Shown: piece after piece, positions 10,110 to 23,200 of the stretch
Numbering within the stretch: position 1 is the stretch's first letter
How the letters are laid out: each line of letters starts with the position of its first letter
NCBI RefSeq assembly: GCF_024713975.1
Contig: NC_091112.1
Coordinates: 8,083,501-8,147,500 of the forward strand
Direction of reading: 5' to 3'
Source: Paralichthys olivaceus
Taxonomy: Eukaryota > Chordata > Actinopteri > Pleuronectiformes > Paralichthyidae
Length of the DNA: 64,000 nt
Notes under the pieces: model-generated
The model's database searches: none
What the model was told of the DNA's origin: nothing
What the model saw: the letters and a program-made list of their open reading frames with translations, nothing else
Translations under genes and position numbers: made by a program

Positions 10110-13100
10110 TACATTTTTATTGTGTTATCATTAGTCTAGTCAGTGGATTAGTGTTTGATGCCCTTTTTTCAAACTGTTTACAGAGATAAATTAAAAATAT
10201 ATATAAACCTAAATCTTACTGTTTATGTCAGACTGACGTAAATAGCTAATATATCAAATTAAAGCAGGAAAGGAATTTTTTGGCAAAACAGAGCGAAGTG
10301 TTAAAAAAAGAGTAGTGGATACTAAAGAAGGTTAACAGTGCTATGTGTGTATGTATTTTTCACAAAATGTTTTAATTATTTTGGGGGATATTTGAGGAAT
10401 TTTTCATAACAATTTAAATTGGAATTTTCAGCATTTTCAACATCAACATAAAAAATTCTATTGAATGCTTTATGGTAATTGTCCTGTAATTTTGAGTGAA
10501 ATTTCAGAATATTTATAAATTATTCAAAAATATTCTGCACATTTTTCTAAAAGGTTTCTGCTATTTTTTGTCTTTAGTCCCTTTACACCACAAGATGGTG
10601 GTATTGTTCATATTTTAAACTGATCCCACACACTCTTAACATGGATAAATAATAAAAATCTCCATTTAGGGGTTTATTAATTTATTGAAATCACTCAGAA
10701 ATCACCTTAAAAATGAATACATTCCCTTTGTTCAAACAAAACAAATCATATCAATTAAGTATAGTTACACTAATGATAATCATTACAAGCGCAATCATAC
10801 CCACAATAACTACCATTGTAAATAAAACTACCAACATTAAACATCCACCATATAACATCAGGGGTCTGGAGGGTATGGCTTATCCATGGGGCATGGCTTA
10901 TTTCAAAAGAAATGTCAAGTAAATGAAGGTATTACATCCAGTAGGCCTAATTCAAGTCAGAAACCCCACCAACTTAATATTTGTAACACAGTAGATCAAT
11001 TGTGCAGAATAATAGCTGCCAAGAAAAATACTTTGTTAGATTCCAAAATGCTATACATCCATTTTATAAACATAAATATGTTGATTGTTAATTACCTCTT
11101 TTTCAAAATAAACAAAGATATCTCATATCATTTATTAGGTCCTGCTTTAGCTCCCGCAAAAAGGCAGTTCTTCTTCTCCCTTGGGTCAACAAAGGTTCTT
11201 ACATCCTGTAAAATGTCACGACTCTGTAAACATAAAGCACTTCCTCCATCGTAACTTCAACTTATATTACAGTGGAGTATTTATCACATTTTTCATTTGG
11301 AGCAACAAACAAAACTCTTGGTTCCTTTTAGGGTCAGGAACCAACCAAAAGAAAAGCAGATTAGTTACCTTTATAGCACAAAACCCTCATTTCAAGTCCT
11401 TTCTGAAATGTGTTTAGCTTTAATGCTCACTCGCTAAAAATTGCGTGTCAATATTTTGTGCATTTGGCATCAAGGGTATTAAAAGATGTCTCTGTGTTCC
11501 TCCTAACACCTGAGAGTCTGACAGATTCCTGGAACACGATCAATCTCATCCCATTAATAAAAAGGATTCATATGAATGTTACGGTAACGGCACTTAAATG
11601 CAGTAGTAAACAGGACAGAACTTTAGAAATGGCCCTGTGATGGCAAAGGTTTTATATAGAAACTCTTAACAACAAGCAACCAAAATTAAACCTAAAACTT
11701 TTGTATCTAGTTATGAAAAAATTAACACTTTTTCTCAGAATTGTCTCTTAAATAAATAAGCTTTGTTGGGGGGGAAGGGGGCAAATGGAATAAAGTATGC
11801 TCTCAGGTTGTGGTATGAAGAGTTCAGAGGTAGCACACTGTACCACTGCAGCTAATACAGAGAAGATTCAATAATATATGGGTCTAACATATATATATAT
11901 ATATATATATAACATATATTTTTTATGTCTTTAAAATCATTTTCCTCAGTTTATGGATTGCAGCTTCTTGTAAAATGAAAACAGAAGTGCATTATAACAT
12001 TTCAAAATACTGTATTGCAATGCAGGATAAAGAAATAAACACATATTTGAAAAGAAGATGACTTAAAACTGCAATCCAGTATTGAAGAAAGCACCACAGC
12101 TGTTTTGGTTTTCACTACACTGGCAAAGATATGATAAGAATTTGTCCCTATTAGTTCATCTGAGACAGAAGTGCTGGGAATTCATTCGACCCTCATCCCC
12201 TTAACACAGTCACATCAGGGCACTGTAGTTTCTGGATTGCAGCATTAAGAGTTATAATATATAAGAGTCAGTGTTTACCACACGTCCAACATGCCTGAAG
12301 GCCTACCCTTGATTTGAATACATTTTACATATAAGAATAGATATACAGTAAGCTATTTTATACATTTGTGGTAACATAAACATATAATTTTGTGTCATTT
12401 ATATTTATCTTGAAATAAAATGTCTTTTTAAAGGCAAGAGGTTAAGATAAATGATATCAACCATGAAATCTGTAATATAAATGATTCTGACTAACATACG
12501 GAGTTAACCAACACACTGCTTATTAATTCATCACCTGACTACAAAAAAATGACATTTAATATACAAAGTTTACAAATTGTTTTGTGTCTGCATTGTTATT
12601 TTGGGCCCTGTGACACGGACTGTAAGGCAGTCGAATCCTATGCACATATACTACACATCCCTGCGTAGAAACTCATCATTGTTCTGTTGTTTCGCCGTCT
12701 CTCGTCTTTTTGTTTGTCCAATCCTCCCAGAACGTTGTGGTTATATAATGCAAAAGATTGAATGCCACCCGCTTTGGAAAAATAACGGAAGAGTCATCAG
12801 GTTGGAATGAATTTTAAAAAAAAAGATGCCTTCCCAGAAGAAAGCCCAGTTTTTTTGTACATTAGAATATCTGACTGCAAACTGACTTACTCGTCTTCAT
12901 GTTTTAGAAAAAGCTCATGCAGAAGAAATGATGCACATCTATGCTTCAGAGACAAACACAACAGATGAGTAATTCTATACTTACCTATCATATCATTTGT
13001 TTCCAGTTTCACGTTGTGTTTACAATCATCAATATTAAAATGGATTTATATCGCAATTTTCAAAGCAATGTTGCAAAGTGCTGTGAAACTAAATCAACGT

Positions 13101-14660
13101 GAACAGAATCAAAAAGCAGACGTGGAGGGCTGAGAGGTGAAAGGCCTGGATTTATAACTTTGAAGAGGTTGACTTATTACTTTGAAGCTTTGTTAGGGTT
13201 CTTTCAGACTGACTGTGGGGGTAGAGGGGTAGGGTTCAGGGATTTATCATGATGATTCGCCACATGCAGACAAACGACTACATGGTTTAGAGAGCTAAAG
13301 GCAAGGTGGTTGAGGTTGGGGTTAAGTTTAGGATGGTCCCAGAAAGTGACCCTCACCCTAACCAACACTGTTTCTTAGATTCAACCAGAATCAAACAACC
13401 CTGACCCTAACGATTTCCTTTTTTTATCAACTACTCTGCAAATAATTCTCTCAAGTATTTTACTAATTTAATGTAATTTGTATGTCAATGCCAATTAAAT
13501 ATCAGAAAAGATATGCAACGTGAAACAAACAGACGCAGCAAATTCCCACTTACAAGCAGCTGTGACAGGATGTTAATGTCGTAGCTTCTATGTTCCCCTT
13601 CGCTATCGAGTCTGCCTAACTTATTTGCATATTGAGAAATTAGTTGACAATGGATAACGAATAGTCGCAGGTAAAGATACAAAGGCATGTAGGTTGGATG
13701 ATAGTGGGTCACCTGTTCATAGAGGGTCTGGATGAGGCTGAGGGTCAAAGGTCGTCTGCATTGTCCCTTTAAACTCTATATTCAGTTAAATTCCTTTTTA
13801 CTAAGTAATATTTTTTCATACAGCACTTTGCGTCACTATTTGAAATATTGTACATTCGACTTTGATCATAATTGTGATCATCACTATTATTACAAAGTGA
13901 ACAAAGCATTTTGATCTCATTTTTTTGTAAAAGATGATTTTTCATTATTAAAAAATGTGTAGCTTTAAGAAATAGTTTAATGAACAGAAATGTAATAGAT
14001 TGTAGTTGTGATTTTATACTGTCCACCACAGGAAAACAAGATTTAGATTGTTTTTTAAGCAGATATAATATACGTTGATTGTAGGAGTTGTTTGGTGTCT
14101 ATTCACGTAGGATAGCTGTAATATAAACAATGCAAAAAGATGCAAAAATCATTCATGATAACCACCTCTCTGAGTGCAAATATCTTTGCAGTGAGAATAT
14201 GTTACTAAAGATTTTATCAGAGTCAAGTAGTTATAATATACAGCAGGTCTCTGCTCAGGCTCTGATTTAACAACAGGCTCGTTCCTCGTCACCATGACGA
14301 GATTTTGTGCTTGGAAAAGCCTTTTCTGTATTTCGTCTGCAGCCACTGAGGTGAAAAGCGAATGTGGCATTTGCAACAGGGAAAGAAATCAAAACTCAAC
14401 CCTCACCCTTGCCACTTCTAGTCTCAACTCCCCCGATCAAATCAATAAATTCAATAGGATCAGTATTGCCGTTATTGTGGCATTGGCTTATATTTCAGTC
14501 AACGTGTGCGGGAGATTCACCGCACATGTTGGTCCTCACTCTAAACTGATTGTCAAGTTCTGGTACAGGCAAAGTTTGAATATGTGCAAAGTTTTTCATT
14601 TTTAAGAGCGTTGGGAGATGAAGCCTCAAGTCGTCCTGCTGGATCCACTGCAAGGCTTCT
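10110..14660. other. Noncoding stretch between convergent GPCR and syngap1 genes
   Basis: The two genes converge here. The DNA is very AT-rich, with an (AT)n tract at about 11888-11911. Open frames are short, with no known domain. Some of it may be a long syngap1 3'UTR, since brain transcripts often have one, but no clear distal poly(A) site could be chosen. Confidence 0.4.
11888..11911. repeat. (AT)n microsatellite
   Basis: An uninterrupted alternating A/T tract of about 24 bases in noncoding DNA. Confidence 0.85.
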
Positions 14661-14670
14661 TCTTTGTGTT

Positions 14671-14676
14671 TTTATT
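14671..14676 (-). terminator. Candidate proximal poly(A) signal for syngap1
   Basis: The + strand reads TTTATT, which is AATAAA on the minus strand, about 85 bases beyond the proposed syngap1 stop codon. Longer 3'UTRs ending further left remain possible. Confidence 0.3.
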
Positions 14677-14760
14677 TTTATATTTTTGTAGAGGATCTGA
14701 ATCTGAGTCTTCTCACGCTCAAATGACCATCAAGAACTCTGGTCACTTTGGAATTGGCAG

Positions 14761-14799
14761 TCAGGATCCTGGGTGGCCACCATAGCCGTGGCTGATAGA
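14761..14799 (-). CDS. syngap1: Proposed syngap1 terminal exon
   Basis: A strong polypyrimidine tract and CTCCCCTCAG precede 14799. In the phase required by the previous exon it reads [12 protein letters not shown] and then TGA. No PDZ ligand of the -T-x-V type results. Mammalian SYNGAP1 has several alternative C-termini and this could be one of them; an undetected exon between 14800 and 16307 could give another. The choice rests on splice-site quality and phase only. Confidence 0.45.
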   Translation of the reverse strand, partial: SISHGYGGHPGS

Positions 14800-17700
14800 C
14801 TGAGGGGAGAGAAAACAGGTGAAATTACTAGTTGCAGTTAAAACCTCATAAAGGTGCAGGTTTAAAGGAACAGTTTTTTATTTTTGGGTTAAATGCTTAT
14901 TCACTTTCTACAGAGATTGGATACTAGGGGCAGGAATCGCAGGGTAACTCCCGATATGATACGCAATAAATTGTCCACGATAACGATAATATCACAATAC
15001 AGCGATAAACACAGGATGACGATATGTTGCTGTATCGATATTTTGTTCCACTATTGGATACCCCTCACGTGTCTGTGGGATAATGGGCCAGCATGTAATT
15101 AGCTTAGCACAAAGACTGGAAACAGTAGGAAACGGCTAGCCTGGCTCTGTCTGAAGGTGATGAGGAGAGAGGGGGGGTTGTGATATTTCTTGGCTGGGAT
15201 CTATTGCCAGGCAACCAGCAGAGACTGCAGGAAGCCAGTGCTCCCGGCTAATTATAGTCCAGCACATGAGCCCCAGCCTCAATATTCTACTACCAGTCTT
15301 TGTGCTTAGCAAAGCGATGCTAACCAGCTGCTGTCTGTAGCCTAATCGTCATCTGAGTCCTTGGCCAAGTAAAAAAAAAAAACATATTTCCCAAAACAAT
15401 TGCTATGGATGTGAAAACTGTTCATTCTCACACATCTGAAGCAAAAGCATTGATAAGCAGTTACATCTTATTTTAAATGAGCTCAAAGCGATGCAGCATT
15501 CAATTATCACGTGTGAGCGTGTTTCCTCTGGCCGTGACTTTGAGCCACAGAGGACGGCTCGCAAACTAGACTCTAATTCTGTTTGCAGAGTTTGGATCCG
15601 TCCTCATCGCTCACTCGTATTTGTTTGAGAAGTCTGGTGCAAAAACAATTACTCTCTCACAGACCCAGCGGAACGTTTCTATAAACGGTCTGATTTTCCA
15701 AGAGGCAATTATGTCTGTTTGCCCTTGATATTGATGGCTGCGAGGAAGGTGACAGCGAATTTCAATGGCAGCAAATGTTTCTCCTGAGTCATTTTGGAGT
15801 AAACATGGCACAAGTGAACACTCACACACAGACACACACACAGACACACACACTCACACAGACACACACACAAGCATAGCCTCTTCACCTGCATCACAAT
15901 CCAGCCCACATAGTGCATTTATAAGGCTGAGCCCTGAGGAATTACTGTGATGCTGCTGGTGACTCACGGACAAGGTTACTCTAATGATGAATGCATCATG
16001 TGGTAAAACATAACCTTTAAGTTAAGTGCTGAATACATCTTATTCCTTCACACAAACATAATAACCTCTGTAAGCTCCATCCAGCTCTTGATTGTGCAGT
16101 AAAATGGTGAAATCTCAGACGTGACATGAACAGACTTCTTGAAAAGATGGGAAAAGGTGACGTGCATGACAGCTGCAAGCTTCTCCCCCTGCACTGGCTT
16201 ATGCGAAAGCTCTGGATAATGATGTGAGAGTGTTTTTTTTTTTTTCTTTAGGACAAGACTTGGTTTGGCAAATAGAGATGATAACAGATGTAGACACAGG
16301 CACAAACCTGGTCTGTGAGGATTCGAGGCTTAATATCAGGAATGGCACCCCCTCTCAGCTCATCTTCCACAGCCATGAGTCTGACAACAGGGAAAATAGA
16401 GACAAACAAACCGGTTGACAAAAATAGAATTATGAAGCCGGCGTTCTTCAAATTTATTGTAGGATTATGTGGCCATATGATGATATTAAGGTCCTGACAT
16501 GTTTCCGGGCACGTTCATCTATCCTCCTGAAGCTCAAGCTGAGCTGCCTGCAGAACGTTCAGACAGTTCAAATTCAGCTGTCAGCTTGTGGAAACTTACG
16601 AGTGTGTGCAGGATAGTGAAGTGTGCACCCATCTGCCATATCTGAATTCAGAGGAAACGTATTTAAGAATAAGTTAACTCTACAGAAGGCTTTCTACCAA
16701 ATTAGATGTGACCTCCATGATACTCCAGTTGTAAAACTTTAAATCAAGGCTGGCTTAGTTTCTTCTATCTTCATAATGAATTCATATCAAGTGTGGATAT
16801 CATATTTTCTGTATTTGTCATGATATTTAAATCAGCTACATTTGCACATTTTGGGATATAATCCATTTATTTGCTTGCTTTCTGATGAGATGTTTGTCTG
16901 TGTACGATAAAGTGTCCTGTGGAGTCTCTAATATTAGGGTGCTGGAAACAAGACAATGACATGTGACTTAAATCACCAAAATTAAATTGAATAACTTGAT
17001 GAAATTGAATAACTTGATGAAATTGAATAACTTGATGAAATTGAATAACTTGATGAAATTGAATAACTTATAAATAATATTGATGCAAAATGAAAAATGC
17101 CTGATTCATGCTCTTATTTCATGGACTATGTTGAATTTTGTGATTATTATTATTACTATTATTATTAACAAAAAGCATTTGGGTACTAAATTGGCCGTCA
17201 ACAACCATGGCAACGGCAAAAGCTTTGAAGAGTTCAGGTTGACCATGGTGATATATAAATTGAGAGTTATATCTATTTTCCATTTAACTCTCAGCAAGAA
17301 AGCAAATAAAAGTATTACCCCAGACTGTAAAAAATTTTTTCAATCAGATTCAAATGACACCAAGTGCAAGTTGTATTTCAGTGGAAAACGTATGAATTCC
17401 TGTCTGAGCTCGGAAACATTTTGTTTTAAGGAAAAGAATTGGAAGAGACAGCCGGTCACCACTTCAAACCTTTACGTTGCATGTTTCCCTCGTAGATGTG
17501 TTGAGCCATTTTTATGTTGTTTGTTTTTGTGTCACCGAAAACAACCTGCTACTCTTTCAAGCAACAGCAAATTGTGATATAGTTCCCAGTCACTGCCTGT
17601 CCAGGTCACACGAACATGAGGAGCGGTAATAGACTGTAAAGTATCTCTGTGGTCAATGCACGTCACTTAAAGATGTACAGCCGGAAATAATTCAGGCACT

Positions 17701-20222
17701 TGTGGATTTTAAGTTCGATTCCTTCTATTACCTACTTCAACCTGAACACTAGTCACCTGTTGATGATGCCTTTGATTTGAGAGTCCTTCTCCAGTTGCTG
17801 CTGCTTGAGACGGCGCTCACTGTCCTCCAGCCGGTTCTGATACTGCTGCAGGATCTTGCTGGTCGTCTGCTCCTGCGACACAAGCCTCTGCTCGTACTCC
17901 TCGAGCTTGCGATGAGACATCTTCAGCCGTTCTTTCAGGGAGTGGATCTCTTCTTCGTACTCTCTGACCTGAATGAGGAAGGAAATATAGAAATCACTTG
18001 TTTGTGGCAATTTTCCTGAATGATGAGTTATTTATCTATAAACCACAGATGGCAAAGATCTCTTGTGCAGACAAGGCTGCGTAATACAGGAAAGAGTTTG
18101 AGAGTTAATTATAGAAAATGAACAACAGCAGCAACAACTATCTAACTCACATTTGATTCAGTTAAAGCTCTGATATAGAATCGCACTATGGCAGAACCAG
18201 TTGAAACAGTGTCACCAGGTGCTGAGGTGTTATTTTTAAATGTGTTCCTGCTAACAGTGGGATTCACATAATATGATGACTGGAATAATAGATCAGATTC
18301 ACCAGAGAAAGAAGCGTAGTTTAGTCTGTAGTTTGGCATTTTTAATTTTTTATCAAGGAATCTTTCATGATCAACAGCTTCTGAACAATATTTGGTGTGT
18401 GTTGGTGAGTTGTTTATTTTTATTATTTAACGACATTGATAGAAGTACCTTCAAATGTTCTCCTACCTCTAACTGGGCAGTTGGTTTGTTTTATTTCTTT
18501 TCTTTTTTATGATTTGCTGTCTTTCTTATTGTGAAGCACTGTGCACCTGAAAAGTGCTTTATAAATAAAGTTTATTATCATTACTGTGCGGTTCTTTTAA
18601 ATTAAAATACCACTTTGTAACAGGGAATATATTAAAAAAACAGTCATATAATACTTCATACTTCATCAGTCATTCATTCTCCAAACAAACTTATGCTACC
18701 TAGTGATGCCATTTCTACATGGGGTGATTTAAATGCCTTTATGCAAATTAACTTTATGTACAATAAAATAAACTATACCACTGTTTTAACTAAATATCAA
18801 AGTCATGCTTCCAGTAGGTCCGGGTGTCTTTTGTTTCTTAGTCACCTAGTTTTTGACAAGTGAAGTTTATTGTTGATAGTATTTAGTCTACATGGTTCTA
18901 GATAGATCAGCTGGCAGAACTGACACTTCATTTATGATTTGTGTCTAAATATATAGGAAATAAACTCAAATCTAAACAAACCATAATATTTCTGTCCAGG
19001 AAGATAGAAGTGAATCTTCCATACAATTTATTGATCAATGAAATCCATGATTTCACTTTAAGCAATTGACTCTTGCAGCTTTTTTTAGTTGCCAGTGTAC
19101 TGTACTAGATTTTTGCACTTGGTACTAGAGTGTGTGCATCACATATTAAGAAAAAATATCTATTCTCAGGAAGCAGATGATGACAATACGCCTTCAAGAT
19201 AATGTTTCTTTGAATCTGCTTCTTCCTGTAAAGCTCTCACTTTAAATAGTGTGATATTTACAACACACACACATTCACACACTTGAAACTGTTCTATTTT
19301 TAGCCACTATCATGGGAAGCAGGTGAGCACACTAACCCGCTCTAATCGTGACTCATCCATGCTCTTGGAGTACTCCTTCAGCTGACCCTCCCGGTCCGGC
19401 CGCAGGCTCTCGATGTCAGCAGACAGATGTGGCATGTTGGACACCCAGGCCACAGTCCGCTCGTTGTGGGCCGGGGTGTTCAAGGTCGAACCCTGGAACA
19501 CGAACACAGATTCTAAACAGAAGCCTGAATCATGTCCTAAAAATAGAAGTGTGTTTGACTGAAGTGGGAGGTTTTCAAATCAAGTTTTAAAGGTTCAGTG
19601 TGTAAGATTCAGGTGAAAGGGATCTATTGGCAGAAAGCAAATATAAAATAATCCAGTGTTTTTACAGTAGCCCAGACTGGACAAACCAAACATCTTTTGC
19701 GTTTTTATGAAAACTGAAGATTTCCACAGGTTCTCTTCCATGTTTGGAAGGGGAGGGGGATGTGAGGGGCAATCAGCTGCAACATGACACTTCACCACTA
19801 GATGTCACTGAATTCTACACACTGAACCTTTAAATCTACTCTGTGATGTGAGCAGAGACAATGAAAACACAGTATTATTGAAGGTTTTTAGAAAGTTTGA
19901 GATTCGACTCACCTGTTTATTAACTGGTTTGAGCAGATGCTGCTGTGGAGGCTGCAGCTGTTGAGGCTTCTTGGTGCTTTTCGTCGGAGTGTCAGTTGAC
20001 TCCTCTGCAGCTGCTGACGGGCCCTGGTTCTCTTTGGCAGCGCTCGTCTGGTACGGAAGCCCAGGAGCTGGACTGTCAGTCACCGACAGCTGTGTGTCCT
20101 GTTGTTGCTGCTGTGTCTGCTGCTGCTGCTGCTGCTGATGATGCTGCTGCTGCTGATGATGCTGCTGCTGCTGATGATGCTGCTGCTGCTGATGATGATG
20201 CTGCTGCTGCTGCTGATGATGC

Positions 20223-20278
<56 letters not shown>

Positions 20279-23200
20279 TTGTTGTTGTTGCAGCTGCTGA
20301 GATTGGCGTTGTTTCGGGTGGCTGCCACTGAAGTTTGCCTCAGAGGAGTTGAGGAGGAGGTTCCTGCTCTGCGGGCGAACCTTCGGAGGCGTGGCGGTGG
20401 CCGGAGTGTTAATGGACCGCTGGGACTTGAGGTGTTGTGGCGGGGCGATGGATGACTGGCGGACAGGATGGACTGTGGTGGGAGGCGTAGCCAGAGAGGC
20501 GGGGGTGCCCGTCCCAGTGGGGGTTTGTGATGCGAGTCCCATCAGGTGCTGCTGCTGGAGAGATTCCTGAGAGCAGAGAATTAAACGACACACACACAAA
20601 GAAATTAGAAAAGCTTAAACTCATTTACTGAATTCACTTAAATTAGTTTCTTGAGATAGTTTTATAGAGAATTTGAAATGAACAAGCTTTGATGCCCCCC
20701 AGTGGCAAAATCCAGTAAGACAAAGAGGCCTACAGCTGTGCACATGACTACTCCTCAAGTCCCCATGTGTTTGACCCATGTAAAAAATTATGTAAAAATT
20801 ATATAATTTCACCACTTTCTTAAACAGATTCACAAACTTTTCTACAAACAAAAACTAAATGACATCTGTATTAAAACAAGTATAAGTAACAAATATAAAT
20901 GGATGGACATGCAGATGGTTATGTATCACACCACTAGAGTATACGGCCTTTAAAATTACATTAAGTCAAGAAATAGAAATTGTACAAGCTAATATAAAAA
21001 GACACATAAAGAGTATGTTTTTTAATAGAAATACATTAAAAAATAAGCTAAAATTGATAAAATAAGAATAAATGTTACATCACAAACTCAATGAGGTGGT
21101 GCAGCTCCAAATTCAATTTTAACAAATGGCTTTTTCTAACATGTTTTGACAGTTTGAGCTCAAGTTTCTGGAGCGTGAAAACCGAATGCTGATGCCTTGG
21201 TTGGACTCGGGACTCAGATGAGAGTACAGTCAAGACCTTTTGTGTTTGGTAGTTACACAAGTTTTTGACATTAAATAATGGATGTGACATTAGTCTGATA
21301 ATTAATTGGAGTAGATTCACCTCAACATAAGAAGAACTGTGAGAAGTTGTAGCATCAATTATTTAATTTAACGTAAAGAAGCACAGAACCTAAAAATGAA
21401 AATGTGTAACTGTGCAGGTCTGGATGTATGGATGGAAGATTAATGCATGAAGCACAGTCCTGATCGCACCATCTGTATTAATAAAACAGGACGCTCTTGT
21501 GATGTTTGTTCCATTAAGGCCCACGCAGCAGGACAGAAATAGCTGAAGACAACATGACAGTGTCATTAAACACTATAATTTTACACGGACATGCTGTAGT
21601 AAACTAATGAATGTGATCGAGTCCACCAGTCACTACATTCAACAAAATACAAAAATCTCCTGGGTTTAATTTATATGATTTAACTGTAAATGCTCAAACT
21701 ACAGTCTAGCACAGTTTAGATTAGAGTGAAACATCTCTCATCAGCAGATCTACGTCTGATCTGCAGCAGGCTGAGGTTTTAAGTACATATAATATGATGA
21801 TATTTGTACTGTCCACACTTAAGACACTTCTCTCTGCTCTAGTGACCTTAAACTAGCTTCCAGCTCTGTTGACACAAGCACGCACAGTGTGATAGATGTC
21901 AAGCCCCCTACACAGCTCAGCAGAGGAGGTGAGGGAGTCATGTTGAGATGTTAAAGGCGATAAAGTTCTCATTCCAACATTGGGGCTGCTTGTATTTCAT
22001 TTGAGTGATTGAAAGTAAGGCAACTGCGGAAAAAATAGGGATTCAAACCAGCAGTTCCACTGATGTTTCCAACATATAATAGTAGAATATAAAAGATGTT
22101 GGTGCCTCATTGGTCAGTGCAGTCGACCAATTTTACCATGAGAAGTGTGATGTTGCATTAATAAATGAACTTAAATACACAGGTTTAGGGGATTGTAATA
22201 TTTTGGTTGTCACCCACAGTAGTAATCATCATATTTACGTTTTTTGTGTTTCTTGATGCGAAAACTAAGCTTTTAACAAACCAAAGGTTCTGTAAGAGAC
22301 AAATATAATTTGAGAGTTTCCTACCTGCACCTGCAGCGACAGCTGGTGCCAGGCGTAGTCATTATTGTGATTCTGTCGGGTGAAATCATCACTGTAGCTG
22401 TGTGAGTGGACAATGCTGGGCTGCACCAGACTGCTCTGTGACCGCAGGCCGGACAAGTCCTCGCTGCGGGAGAAAGCACTGTTGCCAAAGGCGGGTGTGT
22501 AATCATGGTGACCATTCTCAGGCTCGGGGGCGAGCAGGAGAGGAGGAGGAGGTTGCTGAGACTGAGCTGGAGAGTTCTGGGCGGCCAGATGGAATAGCGG
22601 GTTCTGGAAGGATAGAGGGAAGTGCATGGCCGCTGCTGCCTGCTGTTGCTGTTGAGAGATGGATTCTGTGGGCCCCCCGATGTGGCCCATCTGGCTCAGC
22701 CTCAAACCAGAGCCCGACGAGCCCGCCGGCATATGCCCTCCCATACGAAGAGGACCGCCCAGGTTCCCAAAGCTGTGGCCAAGCCCGGCAATGGAAGCTT
22801 GAGAGGAGGTGAGCATGTCTCCCACCGAGTTCAGGTTGGAAATGCTGTTCATGCGGGAGTCCTGAAGGTCCATCATAGAGACACTTTTATTCACACTGTG
22901 GACCTGAGACACAAAAGAAAAATTGTGATTGTAGATTAATGAGATTTAAAAAGGAGTATTTGCAAGAATGAAAAATGTTCCCTCTGTATATTTTATTCTC
23001 CAGAGATAAAAGCTGATTATTATTTATCTCCTCTTTTAAATCTTTCTATCTTATATAAAGCACTTTGAATATCTTTGTTGTTTTAAGTTGCTTTACTGGA
23101 CCTTTAGTGACTAATTTGAATTAGTCACTAAATTCTGTTTTCTAAAATCAGGAGTGTGAAAACTTTGACCTAGAGACAGTTTCTGCTTTTAACCTTTTGG

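Noticed and set aside
17080-17577. 165-codon open frame on +
   Set aside because: It lies antisense inside a syngap1 intron, is AT-rich with no domain, and overlaps the end of the intronic sequence after the 18-bp array.
17700-17725. TTCGATTCC word resembling a tRNA B box
   Set aside because: No A box or cloverleaf could be drawn around it.
20102-20455. Long antisense frames of polyLeu or polyAla over the Gln tract
   Set aside because: They are the other-frame readings of the CTG/CAG repeat; the minus-strand Gln frame is in phase with its neighbouring exons.
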